DNA of 64,000 nucleotides from Manduca sexta. Its lineage: Eukaryota; Arthropoda; Insecta; Lepidoptera; Sphingidae. Both the position numbers and the translations under genes were made by a program. Shown one piece after another: positions 45,562-57,423 of this stretch; position 1 is the first letter of the stretch, and each line of letters starts with the position of its first letter. Location: the NCBI RefSeq assembly GCF_014839805.1, contig NC_051134.1, positions 7,409,170 to 7,473,169 of the forward strand, written 5' to 3'. The notes under the pieces are model-generated. The model did not search any database and was not told the DNA's origin. It saw only the letters and a program-made list of their open reading frames with translations.

Positions 45562-48500
45562 TATTTACGCACACTCAACAGTTCTCGGAAGCTGTTTAAA
45601 CAACAAATGCGAGAGCATGTTTGATGTTCTTTGGTTTCATCCGACGCAGATTGTTTCATGTAAGAATTCCGTCATACGGAGGCGTTATAACAATTGTATC
45701 GAAATTATAAAATTTCAGGAATTTTAACGATATACTAGTCAAATAAAAAGTAGATCTACCTAAAACCAAACGGTACTGAAGTCTGTTCAGCTTGGTCGGT
45801 GCAAAAAACATTTCTGTGAAGCTCGAATTTGAAATGCAAATTTAGATTCGGATGTGATAAACTTGCTCCTCACAACATGAGACAGAGGAAAGATCGTCAA
45901 CTGAGCTGCACATTTGTCGACTTTCTTACCCTTAAATTTAAATGCATTAGTGCTGTCTCTGAGGCGGTAAAAATAAATAAGGCGCTTGTATCTACGATAC
46001 CAAATACCTTGCAACCCTCGTGCGCTGCATCAGTATGCGTGATGCCCTGACCCGGCACTGTGATAACAAGCGTTGCGTGCAAGTACGAAGTGTACACCCT
46101 CTCCCGCTCCTCTCCCCTATCCCCTTCGGCATAGGCCGCACGGATGCCCCAGTACAGACTCACTGCACCGCGTCAGCAAAATAGCGAGCTCTAAATCGAA
46201 CGGCTTTGCATGTACCATGGTTTTACATTGTTACTTATTCGTGCATAACCTAGCACAGTTTTATCATGCTTGTATCTTCCCGGAACGGACAAATAAGTTG
46301 CAATTGATGGTAAGAACAGAGTAATTCAAGATGTCGACCAGTGAGAAATGTTACATGTGATCTGATGTTCGCCACTGTTACGCCGAATCCTCTAAAATTC
46401 AATATTAGATGAAGGAAGGACACTGACGCGTGTGTTAGCAAAATATTCCACAGCGTTTTTTAAAAGAACTGGCTTGAATGGTGTTGTAGGGTGAAAGTTA
46501 TTGGTAGTTACTGATAGATACGATAAAGTATACATATTTATTTATTTTACAAAACAATTAAGAAGGATAAAGAACATGAAAGCCACTTCGTCTACCTCAC
46601 CTCCCTTCCTTTACAAGTCCAGTGTATATATTAATTAAAACCAATGAAAGAATTTAAAATATTTTGTTACAATATTCTCTTCTTATGATATTTGAATTTC
46701 ATATATTGATGAATGTGTTCATCTTGCTATCTTGAAAGATTGGACACGTTGCAAAAGCCTTGTAACCGAAGTATCAGTTGACTGCTGACTCAGCTTAATA
46801 TTTTCCTTGCGTAAGTTCTACGAAGCTTGTCGCGACTTAAAGGACGCGGATGTGACGTCACGAACTCGTGATGGTTGCGATAAAGGCTCGTGTGGAGGAA
46901 ACATTCATAGAGCGCTCGCTTGCGGTCGTAGTTATGAAGACTGTGCTGGCTCTTCCGGGTACTTTGTGTTTTCTTCACTCTGCGTTGGATGTGGACCGAC
47001 CTTCCGCTAAACATACGCCTTGAGCCGTTTAATATCTTACTTTAACATTAATATATTACGAAGTTGTATCTGGTATATATTTTACCTTTAAAGAGTTTTT
47101 ATATGGTTGTTTTTTTTTTAATAGCTTAAGAAGCTATTGTTAGCTTATTTAATGGTAAGCGATCATCGCCATCCAAAAATATCCACAATACCAAAGAAAT
47201 TATAATCAATGCACTTGCGCTGTTTAAAATAAGAATAATAATATCTTTTCTGAAATTACGTCAAAGCTCATCACCTAGGAAATTAAAAAATCAAAGCTGA
47301 CTCCACTAGACGTTACACAAGGAAAAAATCTTGCAAGCAATTTAATTGCCAAAAGTTACACATGCCAAAGAATCCAACCGTTTAGCTAGGCGTATGATAT
47401 CGGATCATCATCAGATCAACATCTGGTTCAAACAATTCTCCCATGAGAATAAACCATATTCCCATCATGGGATGGAAACATGCTCGGGGAACTGTTAATG
47501 TACACTCCCGCTAAAACGAATATTATATTATTTGTTATAATCAGATAAAGCCGTGCCGATTGTAAGACCACAATTTGCAGTAAATATTTACCGCTCACAA
47601 GAAATTTTCATCAAGATGCTCGGAGCACAAGTTACGGGAGAAATACATTTTAATACGATCCACTGAAAATAGATTAAAGTACGTCGTCGCTTGTAATATG
47701 CTAATTAGCGGTCCTACGTCGCTACGGTTCGTACCCACATAGAGCTACGCACGGGCACTGTATGCGAAGTGTGGCTCTACATAGAGACATGGCGCTGCCA
47801 CGCACTTCCTAAAGAATGCTAATTAATTACGCGAGTAACGGCGCGGCATCTCGGAGAACTTAATTCCTACGTCTACAACATTATGTTGTAGCAAATATAA
47901 TAAGGAAGTCGCATGAGCTGGAGGAAATCTAGCGACTTACGAGGGACTATAAATTAATAAAACAAGTTTTTATGCGCAACATAAAGTGTAAGCAAACTCT
48001 TAAAATGGTTAATGAGGCGAGCCCGTCCGCAGAGCGCAACACTACCGCGCTTTAACTACTTTATATTTTTATATCCATGTTCCAGTCTCTAGCGACTTTT
48101 AGTTTAACGAGCTGGCACTAAACACAAACAGCATTCAATGTGTGACGTCTCAAGACAACACTGAATAAGTAAACGTAAACGCTCGTAAACCAGTCACCTT
48201 TATTTAGCCTTCAGAATCAACTCCTAAAACTTTTCATGTAACCTTATAAGGGTTGGGTACTTAATACATATTCATGTGTTAAGATAAAAACTGTCCCGTA
48301 TATCGGACTTCTTATTTGATAGTGTTCATAACTTACTCGATAAGGCTTAGGGCGAACGAATAATCGCCAGAGAGATGTGGGTTCAAATCGTGCTCTGAGC
48401 TTTATGAATATAACTTTACCAATATTGAGTTTTTTTCGTAAAAAATCTTATGTCGTAGTCAAACATCTTTGCATTATTAACAAATAGTTTATTTGCAGAT

Positions 48501-49282
48501 TACATAAAGATGTCTATAGTGGATATAATTAAAAGGTTACTGATACCTTAAAGATTATAACACTAGGTTAGTTATAGCAGTGTCGTATACAGCGGTGTTT
48601 AAACTTAACTGAGCACGTAATGTATGTGACTTTCCGCATCACTCGCCATCATATATTATTCATGGAATACATGCGAATAGAAATCACGTTACAGTAAAAC
48701 ATAATCTATGCACGTACTAAAAAGTAGAGTCTGTTAATTTGTTCATACGACATGCTACATCGGTTGAATAGAGCGCGGTCCGAACCGGTCCGGTTATATT
48801 AAATGCTGATGAAATAGTTTTATTTCAATGCTGGTACATGCCAAAATATCATGTACTTGTACGGTCTTCAAATTAAGAATATGTGATGAAGAAGAGGTCA
48901 ATACGGTAAAAAAATATCAAAGCGGACGGAATCGCTGTCACAAATATCATCAGGATTTGCTTATAACAGCCGTCTACAAATTGTTCCGAGTGGTGTTATG
49001 ATAATTTCTGTCTAATGAACTGTATCAAGTATGTAAGACAAGAAACCGTGCTTTTAGATAGTTAAAACATCATTAAAATTTATCTCCAAAAATCATGAGA
49101 TATTATGTGTTTTAGATGTAACAGATATTTCCTGAGATAAACGGGCTCTACAAAAAAAACTATAGAGAAATATATCAAAAGATACTGAAATATACATCAT
49201 CCGGCATCGCAACACTTCTCGCCGAAATGAGTTACTTTGGCGGCTTTTAATTCGCACACGACTCACACACCATCACGCATTT
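45562..49282. other. Gene-free stretch with two possible repeat scraps
   Basis: AT-rich. A T-run followed by TTATTTAATGGTAAGCGATC (47110-47230) resembles the 3' end of a LINE in inverse orientation. GAGATGTGGGTTCAAATCGT (48365-48400) is B-box-like and may be a SINE remnant. CTACAACAT-T-ATGTTGTAG (47871-47889) is a perfect small palindrome. TGTGACGTCACG occurs near 46851. No gene seen. Confidence 0.35.
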
Positions 49283-49490
49283 TGTCCCCGAAGGGGTATG
49301 CAGAGGCCAGGGCACCCACTTTTCGCCAAGTGTGTTCCGTCCCAGGATGTGATAGGGGGCGAGCCTATCGCCATATCGGGCACATATTCCAGACTCCGGG
49401 CTGATATTTAGCAAAAAAACCCAATTATCACTTTGCCCGACCCGAACCCAGGACCTCAGAGCGCTGCCGTACTACGGCAGTCAGGCTTTT
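49283..49490 (-). repeat. SINE family E, copy 4
   Basis: It starts CCCCGAAGGGGTATGCAGAG and continues through CACCCACTTTTCGCCAAGTG, GATAGGGGGCGAGCCTATCG, ATTCCAGACTCCGGGCTGAT and CCGAACCCAGGACCTCAGAG. This is the copy most similar to that at 12.1 kb. The head carries a GCCGTACTACGGC palindrome next to the A-box region. Confidence 0.75.
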
Positions 49491-49853
49491 AATTTATATG
49501 TCACTAATCACTATCGAGTCAAAAACAAAATATATTACATGCCTCCCCACCAACCTTGCCATCGAAGTCCATCTTTAACATTATAGTAAGCATTTGTTAG
49601 CGCTGAATATCCCCAATGAGAAAGAGTTGAATGTAATTAAAGGAAAAGTTGCGACGTCTGAGAGGATCCTTGTAAGAATTTCACTTAAAACTTGCTCGCC
49701 TACACGTTTTCGAATTCCACAGCGCGGAGCGGCGGGCGAGGGGAGGGAGGGCAACGCATTCACACCTCACGTATTAAAGAGTTTAGGATTGTGCAACGAG
49801 TGACCGCACTGACGCTGTATAAACTTCCTATTTACTGTTAACATAGAGTTTTT

Positions 49854-50189
49854 TTTGTTTTAAAACCGGCGATAGCCTAGTTGGATGTGGAACGGACTGC
49901 CGAGACGAAAGTCCGCAGGTTCAAATCCCAAGGGCACACACCTCTGACTTTTCTAAAATCATGTGTGTATTCTTTGTGAATTTATCGTTCGCTCTAACGG
50001 TGAAGGAAAACATCGTGAGGAAACCTGCACATCTGACAAGTTCTCTATAGAAATTTCGAAGGTGTGTGGAGTCTACCAATCCGCACTTGGCCAGCGTGGT
50101 GGACTAAGGCCTAATCCCTCTCAGTAGTAGAGGAGGCCCGTGCTCAGCAGTGGGCAAGTATATAATACAGGGCTGATATTATTATTATT
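49854..50189 (+). repeat. Near-complete tRNA-derived SINE
   Basis: A pol III A box TAGCCTAGTTGG (49873-49884) and B box GGTTCAAATCC (49918-49928) lie 33 bases apart. The body carries AAACATCGTGAGGAAACCTG and GTGGACTAAGGCCTAATCCC, then CAGTGGGCAAGTATATAATA, and a (ATT)n tail. This body is a frequent lepidopteran SINE type. ATAGAGTTTTT occurs on both sides (49843-49853 and 50190-50200), a likely 11-bp target duplication. It belongs to a family different from E. Confidence 0.85.
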
Positions 50190-50200
50190 ATAGAGTTTTT

Positions 50201-51320
50201 AGGCCACTTATACTTTGTTACAGAGTTATAGAGAATTTACGGTGACCTATACTTACTATAATCAGTAATCAGAGTTTACATTACACGGCCGAACGAAGGC
50301 GCGAGTGTAAATGACAAAATTGCATATAAACATATTACAGTTAAATAAATTTACTTTCCAATCTAGTTAAATCAACTTCATTCGTGTATGTGGTTTCTTT
50401 TCACTAAATAAGAAGTCGAGCAAATTGCTAACTTGATAGTAACTGTCTCGACTGCCCATATACAATCAAAACCGAGATTGCGAGAGTAACAAGGTAATTC
50501 AATAAAATGCTTTATTTAATTTATGATTATTTTTCTTTGTATTATAAAAAAATATTTCTCTAAACTAAATAAAAATATATTTACAGAAATAATACTTCAT
50601 TCGGTTTGCAACGCTGGCCTACGGCACCAAACAATTGCGTTTTGTAATAAAGCCTCGTTGTAACATTTGAAATAATTATGTGCGCAATAACAGGACCTAA
50701 TTAGGCGAGGTGAGCGAGTAACTATGTCAGCAACACATTCTAAACAAATAATAGACTAATTTCCGCGCGTAGCTGTTGTGTAGCCGCGCGTAGTATGTCG
50801 TAGTATATCGTAGCACTTTGTAGCATATCACAAGTTTGCGTAGCACTCCGGCCAGAGCGCGTTTATCACATCGCTTGTGTTCATTTTACGCTCTTACATA
50901 AAACACATTTTACTGACGACGCTACAAACAGTAGATTCCGCCAAATGCGCTATAAAATTCCAACAGTCCCCGAACAAGTTTGTGAACTCGCGCAGATCGC
51001 GACGACCTCGGCTTCCACTAGATATCAACTTTTACAACTTTCAAACGTAATTTAAAATCATAATCCTTCTTAGTATTCCATAAGTTACTTATTACTTTGT
51101 GCAAGTGAAGTTTGTGCAATAGCGTGTTCGTAATTATACGTCTCGGTGCACGTCCATATCAACAAACTCAATTTCATCATAAAAATAAATAAATTCCATG
51201 CGTCTGAAATACCAATATATTATATTAGTCATGCATCTGACATACCACTAGTGAAATACTTCTTAAATAAACCGGGACTAAGTCAAAACACCATACAGAT
51301 ATAAAGTGAGTAATGAATAA
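50201..51320. other. Gene-free stretch with CGTAGC/CGTAGT cluster at 50768-50845
   Basis: CGTAGC at 50768, 50808 and 50839, CGTAGT at 50788 and 50798, and TGTAGC at about 50780 and 50819 give seven related hexamers in under 80 bases. The rest is AT-rich and featureless. Confidence 0.45.
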
Positions 51321-51600
51321 CTGTTAGTGTGCACGGTGCGTGCGACGCGGCGTCTGGTACCAGGTTCGGTTCCCGCGCATTAATCATCGCGCTACGGCTA
51401 TTCATTAATAACGCGCTACGCTCGTCACGGTTACACCTGAGTGATGGCGCGCGGCATTTGTTTTACTCGTTCCCTACGCGCTACGCTGTTGTAGTTTATC
51501 AAAGCGACTCTCCTGATCAGCTCCCTCGGGAGAGCCGCCCGGGATGCTCCGGAGCGCCGTAACGAGCCACCCGAGTCAAACAGGTGGTATACACGGACGT
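51320..51600. other. GC-rich island with three GCTACG sites
   Basis: Part of this island carries GCTACG at 51391, 51415 and 51479, each preceded by CGC or CGCG. A CTCCCTCGGGAG hairpin and CGCCCGGGATGCTCCGGAGCG follow. A 77-codon plus-strand frame has no domain. Candidate regulatory or untranslated sequence only. Confidence 0.4.
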
Positions 51601-52150
51601 CTACTAGTCAAAGTACTTCATTTGCACAGGAGATGTTCTCATATATAATTGAATAAGTTGATGTTCAAATATTCCCGTAGTGGACTGGTTAATTAATTTA
51701 TTTGTTTATTTATAATCAGTATTTAAAAAGCTACACAGGGCCCCGATTAAAGAATTAATGTAAAAATACAATATTTAATTTAATGTTGTACCGAACGCTC
51801 CCGCTATACGTATGAAGACATCACAAAATTAATTTCTTTTTATAAAATTATTAAAAGTTGTCTTTATACTCTTAAAATTATGGATTATTAAAAATCATAG
51901 CTCTAATTACTTTGAAATAGTGTAACCTAAGACGAATAGTTGAGCAAGTATTCCTAAGCGGTTGCGATGTCACCGAGAATGAAAGATTGAATTAAAGAAG
52001 TTGAAAGGAATGCCTCGAACTTGACAGTAATTTAATAAAGTGGCGTCTTGAGAACGTCAGATCAAAGTTAATTACTCCGCATCTCATCCTCGCTCCCAGA
52101 TTGCCAGTCGTTTTTAATTTATCGCACCAGTTTCCACGCAAAACAATAAC
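51601..52150. other. AT-rich stretch, nothing identified
   Basis: No open frame, repeat or RNA feature recognised. Confidence 0.45.
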
Positions 52151-52500
52151 GAGTGTTCGCGAAGTGTGGACAAACAAGGCGCATCTGTGCGGCGGCGGGC
52201 GCGTACGGGGCGGTGCGGAGAGGTGCGCGGGGAGGGGTGACGGGCGGCGACAGGCGAGCGCTTGTTTTTGTCCGGCTAGCGCAGCAGTTACACCATTCTT
52301 TCTCGCGTCACGAATTAATTCCCAAAGTTGTGTCATAAAAATGGCAAATGTAAAACTCGCGCTGAAAACACTCGCCGTGCCAGAGATACAGTGCAGTTAG
52401 CAGTACACTGCAGCGCGACGCGGCGCCGTGCGGGCCGTGCGGGGTGTGCGCGGCGCGCGGGGAGGGGGCGGGGCGCTGGCAAAGTTTGCGCCGGACATTT
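52151..52500. other. Large GC-rich, CpG-rich island
   Basis: This is the most GC-rich part of the window. GGCGGCGGGCGCGTACGGGG and GGGGAGGGGTGACGGGCGG lie near 52190-52250, and CGGCGCGCGGGGAGGGGGCG near 52450-52480, separated by ordinary sequence. G runs could form quadruplexes. Several overlapping frames on both strands are open only because AT-rich stops are rare here. A promoter with first exon is possible, but no start, TATA or splice pattern is convincing. Confidence 0.4.
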
Positions 52501-54395
52501 ATTAAAAGCCGTGTCATTGTTTTTAAAATCTTTGCAACAAACTACTCTCCGGGGAACTTTAAAGAAAACATGTGTTTTGTTCATAAAAGCGCGACACACA
52601 TACACATAGAGCAAACACAAGTCATTCTGAGGAAAAGTATCTTATACCTACGATTTTTATAAACAAACAGTCCTTTATCAAAAATAATTCCATTCTTGAG
52701 ATTTGTCCGCTACCTTGAAGATATTATGGAGATAATTGAAATCACAGTTTAATATTTATATTTACGCGACTATATTCGGTAGCTCGATTATTTTCTTTCA
52801 ACCAATTCTACACAATAAGTTTAGTGAAAAATAAACGAATAAAATTTCACAGTTCGTGTTTTTCCATGTTTTTCTTTGACTCTTCGTGAACACAGAATTC
52901 GACATAAAATTGCGTGTTTGTTTCTACAAAACATTTATTTACTTTACAAAGTTCAATGTTTACAGGATTACCTCCTCGTATTTGAGTTCTCTTAAGCACA
53001 TTTAAAGGACTTTTGAATATATTGTGTTGGATCTGGGCAGCACTATAACATTTGCAAGTCCAATTATATAGCAGCCACAGTATTGGAAACATGAGTCGAC
53101 GTCGCGGCGACTCACTGCTCTGTTTTACGAGCGCGTCCTAATGGTTAGTATTAATTTTTAAACTAACACTTAACACGCTGCAGTCGCTGTGTGTTATGTG
53201 CATTACTTACCTTGCTCGTAAATCAAGCCATTATAAATGCAGAGAGATTGTCATAAATCAGATGCGCAGCTTCATGGATTCAAACTCCGATTGGGATAGA
53301 TCAAATACATAGTTTGGAAAGAACATTGAGTTAAATTATCCACCAGTGAAGAAATATAGCCAATAACAAGAATAATTAGGTCAATATAATGTGATTGAAA
53401 TAAAAAACAATTCTAGACTGAATCTTTTAAGTGAAAATAGAAATGACCGCTCTATTGAAACCAAATATAAAACACACGTCTTAAATATAACAGTATATTT
53501 TGTTTATTCGTAAACGAGTTCCATATAGAACCTCGTAATATTTAACGTCAGGAAATGTACCTGTATTACCAGGCCACACAAAAGTTTTCATTGAAAGCTT
53601 TTATTGAACAACGCACAAAAGATTTCGGAGCGCCTGACAGTCGAGACGTGAAAATATTTTACAAATAAAAGTCAAAAGAAAATAAGCTTTTCTATTTTAC
53701 TACCCATGATGTTAAGACGTTGGGTAACAGATATATAAGGAAATTCTAAGTATAACAATTGCCACTTACATGATAAACGCAACACAAAAACTGCTTACGA
53801 TAAGTAATGAGATCAGCCAATGTACCTCCAGTGTGGTATTGATCATCCCAGAGACAGGTAAAGACCACTAACTTTATTTGACTTTATTTGCAGTCGTAGT
53901 AAGCTACGAATGCACTCAATTAACCGGTAGATGCAGTGTAGTAATTTTACCAAGAAAAAACACCACGACTTGTCCGCAATTTTGCGCGACAAAGTTTTAA
54001 GTAACGCGAGAAAGTTTTGCATTCCTTAAGAATAGGACGGAGTGTGTGGTGATGTGGAGCATTCTTGTAATTAGTTAGCTGAGAAATTTTGCTCAAGAAT
54101 TAGCTGTTAATAAACCACCAGAAAACTCCTAAATATAACTTAGCGTTAGTGTTAGTGCATCACACATGGCTCGCTGATATCATTACCATATACACACCAT
54201 GATGAGTAGTAATTCCAATTACACTGAGTCGTATTTTTCTAGTCCGACCGACCTAGAGATCATCTGTCTCACTAATATAACAAACTCAGCCCGCCGCCCT
54301 ACATCGATAATCAACATCAGTGCTAATAAACGTTCATATACATTCAATGCTAACTACAGTGCGACCGCCGTAATGCATGCTAGCGACGTGACGAT
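52501..54395. other. Gene-free stretch
   Basis: AT-rich. GAGTCG and CGACTC enclose a GC-rich loop at 53093-53113. No repeat family or coding region recognised. Confidence 0.4.
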
Positions 54396-54433
54396 GTGTG
54401 GTGAGGTCGCGTGTGGTGGCACAGCGTGTGGTG
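54396..54433 (+). repeat. Three GTGTGGTG motifs at 15-bp spacing
   Basis: GTGTGGTG begins at 54396, 54411 and 54426, an exact 15-base step, with variable spacers. It lies in a local GC-rich patch with several GTGACG and CGCGTG motifs. Confidence 0.75.
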
Positions 54434-55918
54434 ACGCGGGCGTGCTGTCACGCGACGTGCTAACTCGTTTGTCGCGCGCTAATGTGACGCGTGTTCCGGA
54501 ACATTGTTAGCGGTCGCTGATCAACCGTCACAAGCGGCTGTCCGCGCCATGTGACGTCAACAGACCCGCCGCACAATATGGGTACAGGGTCATATGCCCT
54601 CATTCATATGTTTTGTAATGTATCAGACGTATTTGTCGTGACCGAATGAAATATATCCAACTTTACCTGATCATAATTTTACAAAGCGTTTCCGTCGTAA
54701 TGGTTCCAAACGTGCCAGACCACTGAACTCGAGTGGAGCTGAACTAGAAACCATTCATAAAAAAAAAGTTTTATCGTGAATGCGAACTCAAAACAGGCTG
54801 GCATTCAATTATTTCATTTAAATAATCTACAACATACTAACAATTCGAATTATATTTTTTTCTCTCAATGATTGCTCTTTACGCGCCATCTAGATAATGA
54901 CAAGTTATTAACTAGAAACGCTACACTAGGTATCAAACTTTAACTGACAGTTTCATAGCAGTTTCGTGTTGATTCATCAACTTGACAGAGACTGTTTATC
55001 GCCATAAAAAAGCAATTATAAACAGTATTTTACAATGCATCGCTACACTCAGTCGGACCGCGGCCCCAATATCGTCTTCTGCACGCGCTCCTGTTGCATG
55101 TTGTAAATTAATTTCAGAGCACCGAATTGTTCTGTTGTATTATGTATCTGTGCTCGCTGCCGTGGATGCGGCAGATGGATTTCATCTCGCGCGCATAGTT
55201 CATTATTTTAAATTACACTGTCGCTGTAGTAAAAGTTACCACAACCTAATAGGTAGTGAAGCGTGCTACCAAGACGAAGAACGCTGGTTACTTGACAGTA
55301 TGTATTTGAAGAGCTTTAAAATATTTAAATTCATGTGAATATTCATAAAATCAATATCATATTTGTAAGTTACGTAGTAGGTATCTAAGATTTAATATTT
55401 TTTAATTATCTATTAATTTAATAATACAAAGGGTACAAATCGCTTATGCATTATATTGTTCATTGTATTTAGAATGCATTATAAGTAAGAGGCGGTCCGC
55501 TTCTGCTCCATATAAACTAACGCCCATATCTCCGAACTAATAACAGAAACGCAATAGTGCGGTCATGGTTCGTCGAGCTCATTCCTGTCCTTAATCCCAT
55601 GACGGGAAGTTCCATTATTGTTAAATGGTACCACTACGAATACATTACATCAATTTGCACAAAACTGGCAATTTTTTTATTCTGATAGCAAAGGGAATTA
55701 AAATATATCGGCGTATGGATCACAGTGAGTGTTACATTGCAAGCCATCACAATAAGTTTGACGAGCTCGCGGCGACCGACGCGCCCGCGGGCTGAGGGCG
55801 GGTGCAAATGACGCGCGACCGTAGCGATAATGTCGCGACAGTCGACACTGACCGACCGATAACTGTCGAGCGGCGACGAGTCCTGCATTCCGATTGTATA
55901 TGTATATGTAATAATGTG
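54434..55918. other. Gene-free stretch
   Basis: AT-rich, with TGTGACGTCAAC near 54551 and a GC patch at 55755-55800 (CGACGCGCCCGCGGGC). The 118-codon frame at 54982-55338 has no domain. Confidence 0.4.
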
Positions 55919-57423
55919 AAAAAAAAATGAAAATGAAAAATTGTTTATTACAGCAAAACACATAAAACATAACATATAAAAAGATATTAAACTTAAAACA
56001 GTATAATAATGTTTTTGCTGATCACAATGTATCTGTGAACTATTTCCTTCGATTTCTTCACTAGGCAAGCCTGTATCGAAGAAATCGTCCCACGAGAATA
56101 CAATTTGTGTTCAGATAGCACTACAAAATCGAAATAACTTATATATTAAAAGGAATAAAATAAATTGGAAATTAAATATTAAAACAAAAACAAAAATAAA
56201 CATGCTTAAAATAAAATAACGGAGTGCCCTACATAACAATTTTGCACGTGTATCACTTTTTTTAATTTTTAAATATGTGTATTATATTATATAACATTAT
56301 TTTATTAACATAAGGCCATCTAGCATTCAAAAGTTAATAGGTCTTCAGTTTCACTGTAAGTTAATGAAGAAAGCCATTTCTGCAGTGAACTTTTCGCTTC
56401 TTTTAACGATTTATTTTTAAGGTCACAATATTTAGCAGCTTGGTTGTAAACATGCTTTTTACAAAATCGCCAAATCTTTGTGCAAATCGAGTTTTGACGC
56501 ATGGGGTCGTCAGTCTGTAAACTCTACGATTCCTTAATATCTCATATTGGCTAGAGTGTCTTACTGAGTTATGAACCAGAATCGAGGTGGTTAAAATAAA
56601 AAGCTGTCTGACACTCAAAACCCCTGCTTCTTCATAGATTTTACTGGTGGGGTATCTGTAGGGCTTACATAGCATTGTTTTAAGACTGACCGTTGTGCCC
56701 TCTCAACTTGGATAATATGTGTTTTAGCAGCACTTCCCCAACACGATATACAGTAAGTAATTAGAGATTGGCAAAGCGCGTAATATACACTCTTTAGAGT
56801 GCTGATGCCTGCTACATTACGTAAATTACGCATAAATTTATTACCTTGCGTATGCGGGCTGAGAGAGCCTCTATATGTTTTTTAAATGTTAATTTTTCGT
56901 CAATGTGCACCCCAAGGTATTTATAGGAATTATTGCGATTTAACGGATTACATAAACAAATTGTATTAAAGTTGCATTTTACATCGTGAATTTTAATGAT
57001 TGGGTTATATTTAGGGGCAGAGGCAGAGCTCTTATGAAAGCATAAATAGGTCGTCTTCATCGTGTTAAGTGTAAGAAGATTCCGTTGCAACCATTGAGAT
57101 ATCGCCGCTATACCACTCTCAGCCGATGAACATGCCGAGTCCCAGGAAGGACCATGAAATACTACAGCAGTGTCATCGGCGTAGCACAGGATATCGGCAT
57201 TTGGAATATTCAGGTTATGAATATCGTTGATATAAATAAGAAATAATGTGGGCCCTAGAATGCTGCCCTGAGGAACTCCGAAATTTATATACTGTGGGCT
57301 ACTAATTATAATGTATACGTAAGAACAATTTCCACGATACCTTTCTGCACTATTTTTACAAATTAGATTGTCTATCACATCCATACAGGAACATAAAATT
57401 ATTTCCGTACAGTGTGGTGACAA
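55919..57423 (-). mobile_element. 5'-truncated non-LTR retrotransposon (Jockey-like)
   Basis: A minus-strand element has its RT remnant from 57423 to 56320 and then about 400 bases of AT-rich 3' sequence with AATAAA. It ends near 55919 in a simple run of T and CATTTT units (minus-strand reading). The 5' half (ORF1, endonuclease, first RT motifs) is missing, as expected of incomplete reverse transcription. The Jockey-like assignment rests on the YKYLGVHIDEKLTFKKHI and VERAQR blocks. Confidence 0.8.
56320..57423 (-). pseudogene. Reverse-transcriptase ORF2 remnant with at least three frameshifts
   Basis: The first 203-codon frame (57423-56812) contains GVPQGSILGPTLFLIYINDI (residues 49-68), the catalytic CYADD (80-84), the LTLN-x-x-KT block (118-124) and YLGVHIDEKLTFKKH (169-183). 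The chain then moves to another frame at about 56833 (STLKSVYYALCQSLITYCIS, VERAQRSVLK), to a third at about 56675 (KPYRYPTSKIYEEAGVLSVR), and to a fourth at about 56480 (KKHVYNQAAKYC to a stop at 56320). The first catalytic Asp (motif A) is absent, cut off by the truncation. The enzyme cannot work. Confidence 0.85.

Noticed and set aside
49873..49928. A functional tRNA gene
   Set aside because: A and B boxes are good, but the sequence continues directly into a SINE body and (ATT)n tail with flanking duplication.
52101..52620. Several overlapping open frames of 60-114 codons on both strands
   Set aside because: They arise because the GC-rich island has few stop codons; arginine- and alanine-rich products in every frame show no consistent coding strand.
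54199..54510. 103-codon frame as a secreted or receptor protein
   Set aside because: Low-complexity S/T/N-rich product without signal peptide or domain; the GC patch with GTGTGGTG repeats explains the openness.
54982..55338. 118-codon open frame as a gene
   Set aside because: No domain or codon pattern, AT-rich non-coding surroundings.
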